Below the pieces are notes generated by a model. It was not told where the DNA came from. It saw only the letters and a program-made list of their open reading frames with translations, and ran no database searches. Shown here piece after piece: positions 7,891 to 19,720 of a stretch of 60,477 nucleotides of DNA. The DNA is taken from positions 1 through 60,477 of the forward strand of contig NZ_JAAIWK010000023.1 in assembly GCF_011008565.1 (NCBI RefSeq). The letters are read 5' to 3'. The translations under genes were made by a program, and so were the position numbers. Positions within the stretch are counted from its first letter, which is position 1. Every line of letters starts with the position of its first letter. The DNA comes from Heyndrickxia ginsengihumi (GTDB lineage Bacteria; Bacillota; Bacilli; Bacillales; Bacillaceae_C).

Positions 7891-8058
7891 TTAGAGCCCT
7901 CCGCAAGAAGGATTTGTTGTTTTCCCCTTTTCCTCCGCTGATTCAGTTGGTACTGAAACATAACCATAACCTGTAGGGCTAATTTCTAGCACATCTTGAT
8001 TCGCTTTCCCATTTGAACTTAAATTAAGATTCTTTCCATTTGTTAAGCGACTTTTCAT
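7891..8058 (-). CDS. 55-residue peptide of unknown function with Cys-Gly-Gly-Leu C-terminus
   Basis: A short ORF preceded by an ideal Shine-Dalgarno sequence (AAGGAGG, 9 bp before the ATG), in an otherwise gene-free gap. The peptide starts MKSRLTNGKNLNLSSNGK, is polar in the middle (TGYGYVSVPTESAEEK) and ends in KTTNPSCGGL, with a single Cys at residue 52. There is no signal peptide or membrane helix. The polar leader-like N-terminus and short tail with one Cys, Ser, Thr and Gly residues could suit a modified or secreted peptide, but no modification enzyme or exporter is nearby, so this is speculation. I do not recognise the family. Confidence 0.6.
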   Translation of the reverse strand: MKSRLTNGKNLNLSSNGKANQDVLEISPTGYGYVSVPTESAEEKGKTTNPSCGGL

Positions 8059-8253
8059 TAAACATCCTCCTTATTAAAATTTTATAAACTAGATATACTT
8101 TGCCTTGGCTAATGAATATATTTTTTTCTTTCGCCAATACAACTAACAATACTTTCCCCTAAAAACGGAAAACAACTCTTTTAATACATGTTATAACTCC
8201 AAATGATACCTGCGATATTTATTTCATATTACGCGTAAAAATATAGAAGCATT

Positions 8254-8287
8254 AAAAAGATCATTCCCTCAGAATGATAAGCTTTTT
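8254..8287. terminator. Symmetrical hairpin, possible second terminator after rpsI
   Basis: ATCATTC (8260-8266) and GAATGAT (8272-8278) form a perfect 7-bp stem flanked by AAAAAG on the left and CTTTTT on the right, so it could terminate transcription in either direction. It sits just beyond the main rpsI terminator and upstream of the 55-residue peptide gene. Confidence 0.55.
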
Positions 8288-8291
8288 ACAT

Positions 8292-8325
8292 AAAAAAAGA
8301 CCCCCAACCAAATTGGTTGAGAGCC
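8292..8325 (-). terminator. Terminator after rplM-rpsI
   Basis: On the minus strand GGCTCTCAACC pairs with GGTTGGGGGTC (11 pairs, three G-U) around AATT, followed by seven T. It lies about 17 bp past the rpsI stop. Confidence 0.85.
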
Positions 8326-8341
8326 TTTGAAACGCAAACAA

Positions 8342-8734
8342 TTAACGTTTTGAGAACTGAGGTGCACGACGAGCGCCTTTAAGACCGTATTTTTTACGTT
8401 CTTTCATACGAGCGTCACGAGTTAACAATCCAGCGCGTTTTAGTGTTCCACGATATTCAGGATCAGCTTGTAGCAATGCACGAGCGATACCATGACGAAT
8501 TGCACCAGCTTGACCAGTGAAGCCGCCACCTTTAACGTTTACTAAAACATCATAGCTGCCTACAGTTTCAGTTGCAACTAATGGTTGTTTAATTACTTCG
8601 ATTAATGCTGCGAATGGAATATAGTTTTCAACATCGCGACCATTGATTACGATACGACCGTTACCTGGTACTAAGCGAACACGAGCAACAGAACTTTTAC
8701 GACGTCCTGTTCCGATATATTGAACTTGTGCCAA
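8342..8734 (-). CDS. rpsI: 30S ribosomal protein S9
   Basis: A 130-residue protein of the small-subunit head whose C-terminal tail reaches the P-site tRNA. It shows the family block [16 protein letters not shown] near the start, [19 protein letters not shown] in the middle, and the invariant basic tail ending in FSKR. Length is standard. It is the last gene of the rplM-rpsI pair, 22 bp after rplM, and shares control by the L13 leader. Confidence 0.98.
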   Translation of the reverse strand: MAQVQYIGTGRRKSSVARVRLVPGNGRIVINGRDVENYIPFAALIEVIKQPLVATETVGSYDVLVNVKGGGFTGQAGAIRHGIARALLQADPEYRGTLKRAGLLTRDARMKERKKYGLKGARRAPQFSKR

Positions 8735-8756
8735 AATAATAACCTCCTTTTAGTAA

Positions 8757-9194
8757 TTATCCGCGAAGTTCGTAAACTTCTGGTTTTTGTGCTTCATGTG
8801 GATGTTCTGCACCAGCATACACATGTAATTTTTTAAACATTTGACGTCCTAAAGAACCTTTTGGAAGCATACCTTTAATAGCAAGTTCCAACATTTGTTC
8901 TGGATAGTTTGTACGCATTTCGTTAGCAGTACGTTGTTTAAGACCACCAGCGAATTGTGTATGACGGTAGTAGATTTTGTCAGTTAATTTTTTACCTGTT
9001 AATTCAATTTTAGATGCATTTAAAATGATAACATGATCACCAGTGTCTACATGTGGTGTGAAAGTTGGTTTATGTTTACCACGTAAGATAGATGCTACTT
9101 CAGAAGCAAGACGACCTAAAGTTTTGCCTTCAGCATCTACTACGTACCATTTACGTTCAATGTTATTTGCATTAGCCATATAAGTAGTACGCAT
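8757..9194 (-). CDS. rplM: 50S ribosomal protein L13
   Basis: A 145-residue large-subunit assembly protein, first gene of rplM-rpsI. Diagnostic blocks are [28 protein letters not shown] and [20 protein letters not shown]. The start MRTTYMANA equals the B. subtilis form, and AGGAGGG lies upstream. The preceding untranslated leader has the L13-binding structure that lets the protein control its own mRNA. Confidence 0.98.
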   Translation of the reverse strand: MRTTYMANANNIERKWYVVDAEGKTLGRLASEVASILRGKHKPTFTPHVDTGDHVIILNASKIELTGKKLTDKIYYRHTQFAGGLKQRTANEMRTNYPEQMLELAIKGMLPKGSLGRQMFKKLHVYAGAEHPHEAQKPEVYELRG

Positions 9195-9297
9195 TCGTTA
9201 CCCTCCTAAAAAAATAATAAAAACATTTCATTTTCTATTTATTCTAATCACGAATAAGTTTCCGGGGCTTATCGTGGGTTTAAAAAAAACAGTACCA
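9195..9297 (-). promoter_or_regulatory. L13 ribosomal protein leader (rplM-rpsI autoregulation)
   Basis: Between the promoter and rplM the minus strand carries TTAAACCCACGATAAG, a CCCCGGAAA stretch, then CTTATTCGTG: a stem (CACGATAAG with CTTATTCGTG) beginning in the conserved AAACCCACG. This matches the Bacillus L13_leader RNA (Rfam family L13_leader), through which L13 is thought to repress its own synthesis. The hairpin spans 9249-9276. Confidence 0.8.
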
Positions 9298-9303
9298 TAG
9301 GTA

Positions 9304-9332
9304 ATAATACATTCTTAGAACATCAATGTCAA
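9304..9332 (-). promoter_or_regulatory. Sigma-A promoter of rplM-rpsI
   Basis: Minus-strand TTGACA (9327-9332), 17-bp spacer, TATTAT (9304-9309). The L13 leader begins immediately downstream, so rplM-rpsI is transcribed separately from truA. Confidence 0.85.
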
Positions 9333-9380
9333 GACAATGTTACGCCTGGTTAAGTTGTTTTCTCCTTGGGAAATATTCCT

Positions 9381-10118
9381 TTAATAAAATACTTTCCATA
9401 AGTATAACCCTTCGGCGGGTGCTGTCTTTCCAGCTGCACTTCTGTCCCGCTTCTCAAGAATAGGACGCATATCTTCCGGCTTCTTTCGCCCTGTTCCTAC
9501 TTCTAGTAATGTCCCTACTAAAATCCTTACCATATTATATAGAAATCCATTACCAACGAATTGAATAACCCACTCTTCATCCGTCTTGTAAAAGGAAATT
9601 TCTTTAAGCGTGCGGACTTTATCATTTACTTCTGTTTTTGCAGAGCAAAAGCTTGTAAAATCATGGGTTCCTAACAACTGTTCTGCTGCTAATTTCATTG
9701 CTTCAAAATCCAATTGATAAGGAACTTGATAAGCATATTTTCTTTTTAATGGATCACGTATCGGTGATTGGTACATCCGATATTGATAAGCTTTACCAAC
9801 GGTTGAAAAACGGGCATGAAAATGATCATCTACTATTTCCGTTTTTAAAATGGCAATATCGTCCGGTAATAATCCATTTAAGACAATGGGCCATTTTTCT
9901 ATCGGGATCGATAGCGGGGAGTCAAAATGGATGACCTGCCCCTTTGCATGGACACCAGCATCTGTCCTGCCTGAAGCAAATATTTTAATCACTTCACCTT
10001 TATGAATTGTTGCAAGTGCTTGTTCAATTTCTGACTGCACCGTTCGTTTATTCGGTTGGACTTGATACCCGGAAAATTGTGAACCATCGTAGCTGACAAT
10101 ACATTTGTATCTCTTCAT
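9381..10118 (-). CDS. truA: tRNA pseudouridine(38-40) synthase TruA
   Basis: A 245-residue enzyme converting uridines 38-40 of the tRNA anticodon arm to pseudouridine. The catalytic aspartate is in [11 protein letters not shown] (Asp53); other family blocks are [14 protein letters not shown] and [17 protein letters not shown]. Length fits B. subtilis TruA (247). The ATG at 10118 is chosen since GGAGGG lies 6 bp upstream; in-frame codons back to 10205 extend into ecfT with no ribosome binding site. It follows ecfT by 11 bp. Confidence 0.96.
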   Translation of the reverse strand: MKRYKCIVSYDGSQFSGYQVQPNKRTVQSEIEQALATIHKGEVIKIFASGRTDAGVHAKGQVIHFDSPLSIPIEKWPIVLNGLLPDDIAILKTEIVDDHFHARFSTVGKAYQYRMYQSPIRDPLKRKYAYQVPYQLDFEAMKLAAEQLLGTHDFTSFCSAKTEVNDKVRTLKEISFYKTDEEWVIQFVGNGFLYNMVRILVGTLLEVGTGRKKPEDMRPILEKRDRSAAGKTAPAEGLYLWKVFY

Positions 10119-10129
10119 AATGCCCTCCA

Positions 10130-10927
10130 TTAAGCACGGAAAATGACAAGTAGAATGGTTACAAGGACAAGAGAGAGCAATGCAAGCGTATCGCGAAATT
10201 TCCAAATTAAAATGCGGTATTTCGTTCTCCCCTCTCCCCCTTGATAGCCCCTTGCCTCCATGGCAGTTGCCAATTCTTCCGCTCTTTTAAAAGAGCTAAC
10301 AAACAACGGGATGAGCAAAGGAATAATCGATTTAATCCGATTTGTCATACTGCCGCTAGAAAATTCTACTCCTCTTGCCATTTGCGCCTTCATAATTTTT
10401 TCAGTCTCATCCATTAATGTCGGGATAAACCGTAACGAAATCGACATCATCAGTGCTAATTCATGAACAGGAAATTTTATTTTTTTGAGCGGATTTAATA
10501 ATGCCTCTATTCCATCTGTTAAAGAAATTGGCGTCGTTGTCAACGTCAATAAAGACGTCAAGAAAATCAAGAGTAAAAACCGCACTGAAATAAATATACC
10601 TTGCCGGATTCCTTCACTATAAATTTTGACAATGCCTAAATGGTAAACTAAATGTCCTTCACGGTTAAAAAATATTTGTAAGATCAGTGTAAATAATACT
10701 AACCATAGAATTGGCTTTAATCCATTCAAGAAAAAGCGAAGAGACACTTTCGAAATGAATATAATCAGAATGGTAAAAACTGCTAATATTCCATATGTAA
10801 TGGTATTATTAGCTATAAAAACAATACAAATATAGGCAAAAACAAAGATTAACTTTGAACGAGGGTCCATGTGATGGATAAAAGAGTCACCAGGGACATA
10901 ACGTCCAAATATCATTTTTTCCATCAT
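10130..10927 (-). CDS. ecfT: ECF transporter transmembrane subunit EcfT
   Basis: A 265-residue membrane protein with five or six hydrophobic helices (the first about residues 28-60, the last at the C-terminus). It carries both Ala-Arg-Gly coupling motifs (QMARGVEF and MEARGYQG) in the cytoplasmic helices that dock onto the ATPases. EcfT links substrate-binding S components for vitamins or other trace nutrients to ATP hydrolysis by EcfA1/A2; no S component lies nearby, as expected for a shared group II module. The start overlaps the ecfA2 stop by 4 bp, suggesting translational coupling. Confidence 0.96.
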   Translation of the reverse strand: MMEKMIFGRYVPGDSFIHHMDPRSKLIFVFAYICIVFIANNTITYGILAVFTILIIFISKVSLRFFLNGLKPILWLVLFTLILQIFFNREGHLVYHLGIVKIYSEGIRQGIFISVRFLLLIFLTSLLTLTTTPISLTDGIEALLNPLKKIKFPVHELALMMSISLRFIPTLMDETEKIMKAQMARGVEFSSGSMTNRIKSIIPLLIPLFVSSFKRAEELATAMEARGYQGGEGRTKYRILIWKFRDTLALLSLVLVTILLVIFRA

Positions 10928-11787
10928 TGCAAGTCACCTCGCATACTTTGCAATTCCTCTGCCAGCTCTTCAATTGTTAGACATGTCTTATTTAATTTGC
11001 GATTAAGCTTTTGCTCCACCATATACTGAAAATGAACAATATCTGGGACACTTAATCCCCATTGCTCCAATTCCTTTGGAGATGAGAAAATATCCCTCGG
11101 GCTGCCCTTCTTCTTCATTTCACCGTGATGCAAAATGACAAGTTCATCTGCATACAGTGCCGCATCCTCCATACTATGTGTAACAAGAATCGTTGAAAGA
11201 TTTTTCTCTTTATGCAAATTGTAAAACATACTCATCATTTCTTTCCGACCACGGGGATCCAAACCTGCAGTAGGTTCATCAAGTACAAGCACATCTGGTT
11301 CCATTGCCAATACTCCTGCTATTGCAACACGGCGCATCTGACCGCCAGATAAATCAAAGGGTGATTTGTTCAGCACCTCTTCAGGCAGTCCAACCAATTG
11401 AACTAAACGATGAGCACGCTTGATTGCTTCTTCTTTAGAAACGCCAAAATTCATTGGTCCAAAGCAAATATCTTTTTCAACAGTTTCTTCAAAAAGTTGA
11501 TGTTCAGGGAATTGGAAAACAATTCCGACCTTTTGACGAATCTCTCGTAAATTTTTTCCTTTTTGACCTGCCTGAATCGTGCGATCACCTATTTTCATTT
11601 GACCTTTCGTAGGCTGCAGCAAGGCGTTTAAATGTTGCAAAAGCGTTGATTTCCCTGAACCAGTATGTCCAATGATAGCAACGTAACTACCGGACGGAAT
11701 ATTCATGGAAATGTCATGAAGTGCGAGTCTTTCAAAAGGTGTATGTTGCTGATAACGATATTCTATTTGTTCAAGTGTAATGTCCAT
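10924..11787 (-). CDS. ecfA2: ECF transporter ATPase EcfA2
   Basis: A 287-residue ABC ATPase. Walker A is GHTGSGKST (about 40), the Q-loop lies in [11 protein letters not shown], the signature is LSGGQMRR, Walker B and D-loop are [13 protein letters not shown], and the switch His lies in LVTHS. It pairs with EcfA1 to drive vitamin-type uptake through EcfT. Its start lies 25 bp inside the end of ecfA1, so the two ATPases are probably translated together. Confidence 0.96.
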   Translation of the reverse strand: MDITLEQIEYRYQQHTPFERLALHDISMNIPSGSYVAIIGHTGSGKSTLLQHLNALLQPTKGQMKIGDRTIQAGQKGKNLREIRQKVGIVFQFPEHQLFEETVEKDICFGPMNFGVSKEEAIKRAHRLVQLVGLPEEVLNKSPFDLSGGQMRRVAIAGVLAMEPDVLVLDEPTAGLDPRGRKEMMSMFYNLHKEKNLSTILVTHSMEDAALYADELVILHHGEMKKKGSPRDIFSSPKELEQWGLSVPDIVHFQYMVEQKLNRKLNKTCLTIEELAEELQSMRGDLQ

Positions 11788-12614
11788 AATGCATCCACCA
11801 ATTCTTTATCTGTTAAATATAATGTTGGAAAGTGAAAACCTTTCATCTCTAATGCTTTTGCCATTTTTATAGAAAAAGGAATATCTAAACCAAGTTGAGT
11901 CAATTCACTTTCTAATTGAAAGATCTCCATTGGAGTACCTTCCCGATATACTTTTCCTTGATTCATGACAATGATACGATCTGCCTGTGCTGCCTCATCT
12001 AAATCGTGGGTAATTGAAATAACTGATAATTCCAGTTCATCTTTTAATTGCCTTATTGTTTCAATTACTTCTTTTCGGCCAATTGGATCTAACATTGATG
12101 TTGCTTCATCTAAAATAATTACTTTCGGTTGTAAAGCAATAATACCAGCTATTGCAACTCTCTGTTTCTGTCCACCAGAAAGATGGTGCGGCTCTTGATT
12201 TAGAAACTCCGACATCCGAACTCTTTGCAATGCGTCATGCACACGCTTCTCCATAATTGCTTGAGGAATTCCTTGATTCTCCAAACCAAAAGCCACATCA
12301 TCTTGGACAGTCGTTCCTACGAATTGATTGTCCGGATTTTGAAATACCATACCAACACGTTTTCTAATATCCCAAACAGTGTCCTCAGATAGTACGAGCC
12401 TATCGACCTGTATCGTACCTGATTCTGGATATTGCAGTCCATTCAATAATTTTGCCAATGTAGACTTTCCAGAACCATTATGACCGACAATGGCAAGCCA
12501 TTCTCCATTATATACTTTAAAAGAGACATCACTTAATGCATACCTGTCCTGATCTGGATAGCGAAACGACACATGATCAATTGAAATCATTTCAGTTCCC
12601 TGATTGTTCACCAT
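11763..12614 (-). CDS. ecfA1: ECF transporter ATPase EcfA1
   Basis: A 283-residue ABC ATPase, partner of EcfA2. Walker A is GHNGSGKST, the signature LSGGQKQR, Walker [14 protein letters not shown] (the ATS variant typical of EcfA1) and the switch region SITHD. The ATG at 12614 is preferred since GAGGAGGGG lies 5 bp upstream and the length fits B. subtilis EcfA1 (281); an in-frame GTG at 12638 would add eight residues. Cut off from rplQ by terminators, the ecf operon must have its own promoter or a read-through switch. Confidence 0.95.
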   Translation of the reverse strand: MVNNQGTEMISIDHVSFRYPDQDRYALSDVSFKVYNGEWLAIVGHNGSGKSTLAKLLNGLQYPESGTIQVDRLVLSEDTVWDIRKRVGMVFQNPDNQFVGTTVQDDVAFGLENQGIPQAIMEKRVHDALQRVRMSEFLNQEPHHLSGGQKQRVAIAGIIALQPKVIILDEATSMLDPIGRKEVIETIRQLKDELELSVISITHDLDEAAQADRIIVMNQGKVYREGTPMEIFQLESELTQLGLDIPFSIKMAKALEMKGFHFPTLYLTDKELVDALWTLHLNK

Positions 12615-12746
12615 CAACCCCTCCTCTCTCATACTCACCTAATCTCTGCTCATCTAATATAACTAAAAAGGATAGCCATAAATAGCTGTGTTCCTTTAAA
12701 ACAGAATAAATTGATTATAAGGTGGAAACATAATGATATATTAAAA

Positions 12747-12842
12747 AGCTCCTCATAATAAAAAAGCCTGCACCCCTCTTCAGTGTGTAGACATTAAATG
12801 ATTGATACAAAAATATTTAAATGAAGAGGGTTGCAAGGAGCT
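12747..12842 (-). terminator. Long hairpin terminator/attenuator in the ecfA1 leader
   Basis: On the minus strand the arms 12837-12822 and 12782-12767 (TTGCAACCCTCTTCA against TGAAGAGGGGTGCAGG) pair almost perfectly across a 39-nt AT-rich loop, and CTTTTTT follows. Outside it AGCTCCT (12836-12842) and AGGAGCT (12747-12753) are also complementary and overlap the stem, so an alternative pairing exists. A possible extended -10 promoter (TGTTATGAT, 12873-12881) lies upstream. The arrangement resembles an attenuator, but no known riboswitch is recognised. Confidence 0.5.
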
Positions 12843-12919
12843 AGACGGGACATGAACAAATCTTTCATGCCCATCATAACACTCAATATGCTTTTAAAAA
12901 TCAGAAAAAACGTTAAACA

Positions 12920-12966
12920 AAAAGGGCATAGAAGCAGTTAAGATATGTTCCTAAACTGTCCTGCCC
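12920..12966 (-). terminator. Terminator after rplQ, end of the superoperon
   Basis: Minus-strand GGGCA pairs with TGCCC, and the inner CAGTT with AACTG, forming an interrupted two-part stem followed by TTTTTG. It begins 17 bp after the rplQ stop. Confidence 0.75.
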
Positions 12967-12982
12967 TAGATGTGTAAGTATA

Positions 12983-13345
12983 TTAAACTAATTCGATGAC
13001 AACAACTGGTGCACCGTCACCACGACGAGGTCCAAGTTTCATGATACGAGTGTATCCACCTTGACGCTCTACATAGCGAGGAGCAATATCAGCGAATAAC
13101 TTTTGAACAGCATCTTGCTTAGTTTCAGCGTTAGCCACTTCATGACGGACAAATGCAGCTGCTTGTCTACGAGCATGAAGATCGCCACGTTTACCAAGAG
13201 TGATTAATTTTTCAACAACTGAACGTAATTCTTTAGCACGAGCTTCAGTTGTTTCAATGCGTTCGTTAATGATAAGGTCTGTTGCTAAATCGCGTAGCAA
13301 TGCTTTACGTTGGGCACTTGTACGTCCTAACTTTCTGTAAGGCAT
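12983..13345 (-). CDS. rplQ: 50S ribosomal protein L17
   Basis: A 120-residue protein near the polypeptide exit tunnel. It begins [20 protein letters not shown], the invariant L17 signature, and ends [10 protein letters not shown]. Standard length for Bacillus. It is the last gene of the alpha operon, 57 bp after rpoA, and is followed by a terminator. Confidence 0.98.
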   Translation of the reverse strand: MPYRKLGRTSAQRKALLRDLATDLIINERIETTEARAKELRSVVEKLITLGKRGDLHARRQAAAFVRHEVANAETKQDAVQKLFADIAPRYVERQGGYTRIMKLGPRRGDGAPVVVIELV

Positions 13346-13402
13346 GAAGTTTCCCTCCCTTATTATTGAATTATAATTCTCATATTAATAAATTGACTGT
13401 TA

Positions 13403-14347
13403 TCAATCATCTTTGCGTAGACCTAAACCTAAATCTTCTAACTTCGCTTTAACTTCTTCTAAAGACTTACGACCTAAATTACGTACTTTCATCATATCTT
13501 CTTCAGTTTTATTAGCTAACTCCTGAACAGTGTTAATACCAGCACGTTTTAGACAGTTATAAGAACGAACAGAAAGATCTAGTTCCTCAATTGTCATTTC
13601 AAGAACTTTTTCTTTTTGATCTTCTTCTTTTTCAACCATGATCTCAGCATTTTGTGCCTCATCAGTAAGTCCTACAAAAATATTTAAATGCTCAGTTAAA
13701 ATTTTAGCTCCTAAAGCAATAGCTTCTTTAGGTCCAATGCTTCCATCTGTTAACACATCTAGTGATAGCTTATCAAAGTTGCTCACTTGTCCAACACGTG
13801 TATTTTCTACTTGGTAGTTTACACGTTGAACTGGAGTGTAAATGGAGTCGATTGGAATTACGCCAATTGGATGATCTTCTCGCTTGTTTTGGTCAGCCGG
13901 TGTATAACCACGGCCTGTAGAAGCCGACATACGCATACGGAAATGACCATTAGCTGCAACTGTTGCAATATAAAGGTCTGGATTTAAAATTTCAACATCA
14001 CTGTCGTGCGTAATATCAGCAGCAGTTACGATTCCTTCTCCCTGCACATCAATTTCAAGCGTCTTTTCTTCGTCAGAATAAATTTTTAAAGCAAGTTTTT
14101 TCAGATTAAGAATAATGGATGTAACATCTTCTACGACGCCTTCAATTGTTGAAAACTCATGCATAACCCCATCTATTTGAATAGATGTGACAGCGGCACC
14201 TGGGAGTGAGGATAGTAGGATACGACGTAAGGAGTTACCCAAAGTAGTACCATATCCACGCTCTAGCGGCTCCACGACGAATTTGCCATAAGTAGCATCA
14301 TCGCTAACCTCAATCGTTTCAATTTTTGGTTTTTCAATTTCAATCAT
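13403..14347 (-). CDS. rpoA: DNA-directed RNA polymerase alpha subunit
   Basis: A 314-residue protein. The N-terminal domain (about 1-230) has the dimerisation and assembly block [21 protein letters not shown] linker rich in Glu/Lys is followed by the C-terminal domain (about 250-314), whose [18 protein letters not shown] and [14 protein letters not shown] blocks bind UP elements and activators. Length equals B. subtilis RpoA (314). It is separated by 176 bp from rpsK, unlike the tight spacing elsewhere, leaving room for an extra promoter. Confidence 0.99.
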   Translation of the reverse strand: MIEIEKPKIETIEVSDDATYGKFVVEPLERGYGTTLGNSLRRILLSSLPGAAVTSIQIDGVMHEFSTIEGVVEDVTSIILNLKKLALKIYSDEEKTLEIDVQGEGIVTAADITHDSDVEILNPDLYIATVAANGHFRMRMSASTGRGYTPADQNKREDHPIGVIPIDSIYTPVQRVNYQVENTRVGQVSNFDKLSLDVLTDGSIGPKEAIALGAKILTEHLNIFVGLTDEAQNAEIMVEKEEDQKEKVLEMTIEELDLSVRSYNCLKRAGINTVQELANKTEEDMMKVRNLGRKSLEEVKAKLEDLGLGLRKDD

Positions 14348-14471
14348 TCAAATTTAACCTCCTTCAAAACGTCGAAACCCCGCATAGACCTCCACGAGTT
14401 CTATCCGAAATTCCCCATGTTTACATTCCCGATTGTGCACAACAACTGGATTAATCAATTCTTTGTTTAAG

Positions 14472-14499
14472 ATACTATATCATATCCCATTATTGACAA
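14472..14499 (-). promoter_or_regulatory. Candidate internal promoter for rpoA-rplQ
   Basis: In the 176-bp rpsK-rpoA gap the minus strand has TTGTCA (14494-14499), a 16-bp spacer and TAGTAT (14472-14477). Four to five of six bases match consensus in each box. The long leader supports an internal start, but this is a weak match. Confidence 0.4.
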
Positions 14500-14523
14500 G
14501 GATACAAAATCTATACAAAAAAA

Positions 14524-14916
<393 letters not shown>

Positions 14917-14936
14917 TTAATACCCTCCTTTACAAA

Positions 14937-15302
14937 TTATTTCTTTTTACCTGCTACAGTTTTACGAGGACCTTTACGTGTACGAGCATTGTTTTTCGTA
15001 TTTTGTCCACGTACAGGTAAACCACGACGATGACGAAGGCCACGGTAAGAACCGATTTCGATTAAACGTTTAACGTTTAATGAAATTTCACGACGAAGGT
15101 CACCTTCAACTTTTAATTTATCAATGACGTCACGAATTTTATTAACTTCTTCTTCAGTTAAATCGCGAACGCGTGTATCTTGAGAGATACCAGCTTCATC
15201 TAAAATTTTGATAGCAGTTTGTTTACCAATTCCATAAATGTAAGTTAAAGAAATGACAACCCGCTTATCACGTGGAATGTCAACACCAGCAATACGTGCC
15301 AT
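14937..15302 (-). CDS. rpsM: 30S ribosomal protein S13
   Basis: A 121-residue head protein bridging to the large subunit. It opens [20 protein letters not shown], has the helix-hairpin block [10 protein letters not shown] and the nucleic-acid binding [13 protein letters not shown], and ends in a basic tail ([14 protein letters not shown]) that reaches the P-site tRNA. It lies 20 bp downstream of rpmJ, the usual order. Confidence 0.99.
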   Translation of the reverse strand: MARIAGVDIPRDKRVVISLTYIYGIGKQTAIKILDEAGISQDTRVRDLTEEEVNKIRDVIDKLKVEGDLRREISLNVKRLIEIGSYRGLRHRRGLPVRGQNTKNNARTRKGPRKTVAGKKK

Positions 15303-15322
15303 ATATGCGCACCTCCTTTAAA

Positions 15323-15439
<117 letters not shown>

Positions 15440-15595
15440 TTATTACCTCCTTAATATTACGGAGTGCATGATTAGTTATCATAAAAATAACACTAATTTC
15501 TACACGTCAAGGTTGATAATCAAGCAATACTAATAAAATGATCGCAAACACGAATTAACAACTAGCAATAAGTAGAACGAGCGTTAAACATTTAA

Positions 15596-15814
15596 TTATT
15601 TAAAACGATATGTGATTCTTCCACGAGTTAAATCATACGGAGAAAGCTCAACTGTTACTTTATCACCTGGTAAAATACGAATGAAATTCATTCTAATTTT
15701 TCCAGATACATGTGCAAGAACAGTATGACCATTCTCTAATTCTACCTTAAACATTGCGTTTGGCAAAGTTTCACTAACTGTACCTTCAACCTCGATAACA
15801 TCATCTTTCGCCAT
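15596..15814 (-). CDS. infA: Translation initiation factor IF-1
   Basis: A 72-residue OB-fold (S1-like) protein that occupies the A site during initiation with IF-2 and IF-3. Blocks are [39 protein letters not shown] and the C-terminal [12 protein letters not shown]. Standard length. GAAGGGAG lies upstream. It follows a 717-bp stretch containing only the map relic; either read-through from adk or a new promoter within the relic must express it. Confidence 0.99.
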   Translation of the reverse strand: MAKDDVIEVEGTVSETLPNAMFKVELENGHTVLAHVSGKIRMNFIRILPGDKVTVELSPYDLTRGRITYRFK

Positions 15815-15964
15815 CGAACTTTTCTCCCTTCTTCTAACATTTGGGACCTTAATAAAATACCTCTTCCGTAAACCTCAAAAACTATACGGCTCGCCCAAAT
15901 TCCTATTTTTATGACTGTTAGACGCTTAACGAATAATGAACAACACTAGATACATGTAAAGCGG

Positions 15965-16527
15965 ATGATCGGCTCTCACAATTCTATCGTTGCTCCCATT
16001 GGACATCTCAAAAAGACATATGCATACATCATCATACTAGATCATGCTTCAGGCAATTGGCGAGGGCCTATAGGTGGTCCATCACGAGGTATATTAGTTC
16101 TTCATGTCAGTCTTGACCAATCCCATGTCCGGCATACCCGCGAACGATAGAAAGCCACTTACATGAAAAAAACTGAATTGCATGAGAGACGTTCGATTGA
16201 CGTTAACTAGCCAATCACTGTTAAAACAATAACAGACTAGTAATTCCTCATCTATTTTCAACAGAATATTTAGAAGAAGAATATTATATAAATTAATCCT
16301 CTGGTTTTCACCAATTAAATATTCTGTGATCCTTCAATGGTGAAAATCGTCACGATAACCATTATAACCTTTTCAAGCCGGAAATGCATCATACTCATAA
16401 AGAAAATTTTCAGCAATTCCAACAAAAAATGGAATTTACTCAGACTATGCTGCTTTCCAAAAAAATGAAGAGTGTTTAAAGCATGTAAATTGCTGCTACT
16501 CTCATGAATTCATCAATGCTTTCTAAC
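15965..16527 (-). pseudogene. map: Decayed methionine aminopeptidase gene (map)
   Basis: Between adk and infA, where B. subtilis has map, the minus strand retains map segments in several frames. Recognisable pieces, in the right order: IDEFMRVAA (about 16520), IAENFLYEYDAFPA-stop-KGYNGYR (16417-16352, family IAEKFIREHDAxPSFKGYNGFR), NVSHAIQ (16193-16173) continuing in frame through WLSIVRGYAGHGIGQD-stop-HEE (family GFSVVRDFVGHGVGQDLHED), and DGPPIGPR (16083 downward). In-frame TGA codons occur at 16375-16373 and 16109-16107, and at least two frame changes separate the blocks. This copy cannot make an active enzyme; since the activity is essential, another methionine aminopeptidase must exist elsewhere. 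Confidence 0.9.
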
Positions 16528-16531
16528 GACC

Positions 16532-18536
<2,005 letters not shown>

Positions 18537-18537
<1 letters not shown>

Positions 18538-18986
18538 TAGATCACCTCAATTGAACCGCCAGCAGCTTCAATTGCTTCTTTAGCAGCAGAGGAGAATTTA
18601 TGTGCTTTTACCGTTAATTTTTTCTCAAGTTTACCGTTAGCAAGTACTTTAATACCTGATTTTTCCTTGCTTACAACACCAGTTTCCAAAAGAAGAGCAG
18701 GTGTTACTTCAGTACCTTCGTCAAAACGGTTCAAAGCATCTAAGTTTACAACTGCATAATCTTTACGATTGATGTTTGTGAAACCGCGTTTTGGTAAACG
18801 ACGGAATAAAGGAGTTTGACCACCTTCAAATCCAAGACGTACACCGCCGCCGGAACGAGCCTTTTGACCTTTATGTCCTTTACCAGCAGTTTTACCGTTA
18901 CCAGAACCAGTACCACGACCAACACGATTACGTTCTTTACGAGATCCTTCCGCAGGTTGTAATTCATGAAGTTTCATTGTCCGCAC
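18537..18986 (-). CDS. rplO: 50S ribosomal protein L15
   Basis: A 149-residue late-assembly protein. The N-terminal extension [20 protein letters not shown] and the [20 protein letters not shown] block are the L15 signature; the C-terminal globular part ends AAGGSIEVI. One base longer than B. subtilis L15 family average is not seen; length is standard. It precedes secY with overlapping stop/start codons. Confidence 0.98.
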
Positions 18987-19008
18987 CTCCTTATTTTAGA
19001 ATCATTGA

Positions 19009-19185
19009 TTATTCTTCTACTGTTACAAGATGACTAACTTTGTTAATCATTCCGCGAATAGCAGCATTATCTTCTTTCTCAACAGTTTGGTTTACTTTAC
19101 GTAATCCAAGAGCAATCACAGTATCACGTTGATCTTGTGGACGACCGATCACGCTGCGAGTGAGGGTAATTTTTAATTTTGCCAT
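19009..19185 (-). CDS. rpmD: 50S ribosomal protein L30
   Basis: A 58-residue protein, too short for many ORF filters. It begins [20 protein letters not shown] and has the L30 signature [16 protein letters not shown], then [26 protein letters not shown] precedes the ATG at 19185. Lies between rpsE and rplO in the usual spc order. Confidence 0.97.
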   Translation of the reverse strand: MAKLKITLTRSVIGRPQDQRDTVIALGLRKVNQTVEKEDNAAIRGMINKVSHLVTVEE

Positions 19186-19198
19186 TAGTGTTCCCTCC

Positions 19199-19699
19199 TT
19201 AACCTAATAGTTCTTCTACTGATTTGTTACGTAATTTTGCAACTTCATCCGCACGCTTTAATTGACTAATACCGTTCATAGTAGCACGAATCATATTAAT
19301 TGGTGTATTAGAACCTAAAGACTTAGATGTAATATCAGCAACACCAGCTAATTCTAATACGGCACGAACAGGACCACCAGCGATAACACCAGTACCTGGA
19401 GAACCTGGTTTTAATAAGATTTTACCTGCACTGAAGTGTCCAACTACTTCATGAGGGATTGTTGTACCAACAAGAGGTACTTCAACTAGGTTTTTCTTAG
19501 CATCTTCAACTGCTTTACGAATAGCATCAGGTACTTCTTGTGCTTTACCTGTACCAAAGCCAACGTGTCCGTTTTTATCTCCAACAACAACTAGTGCAGA
19601 GAAGCGGAAACGACGTCCACCTTTAACAACTTTCGCAACACGATTTACCGTAACTACGCGTTCTTCTAATTCAAGTTTGTTTGGATCAATGCGACGCAT
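19199..19699 (-). CDS. rpsE: 30S ribosomal protein S5
   Basis: A 166-residue protein at the mRNA entry site, involved in fidelity and helicase function. The N-terminal double-stranded RNA-binding domain has [20 protein letters not shown] and [19 protein letters not shown]; the C-terminal part has [20 protein letters not shown]. The VKGGRRFRF loop, where spectinomycin-resistance changes arise, looks wild type. Standard length (166). Confidence 0.98.
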   Translation of the reverse strand: MRRIDPNKLELEERVVTVNRVAKVVKGGRRFRFSALVVVGDKNGHVGFGTGKAQEVPDAIRKAVEDAKKNLVEVPLVGTTIPHEVVGHFSAGKILLKPGSPGTGVIAGGPVRAVLELAGVADITSKSLGSNTPINMIRATMNGISQLKRADEVAKLRNKSVEELLG

Positions 19700-19720
19700 C
19701 TGTTTTTCCCTCCTTTATGA

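Noticed and set aside
7866-7915. CCTTCCGCGAG and CCTCCGCAAGAAGG as a dispersed repeat like that near 1760
   Set aside because: Too little similarity to the repeat; part lies within the 55-codon peptide gene.
15965-16150. 61-codon plus-strand ORF between infA and adk
   Set aside because: It is antisense to the map relic; the minus-strand reading explains the sequence and the ORF has no ribosome binding site.
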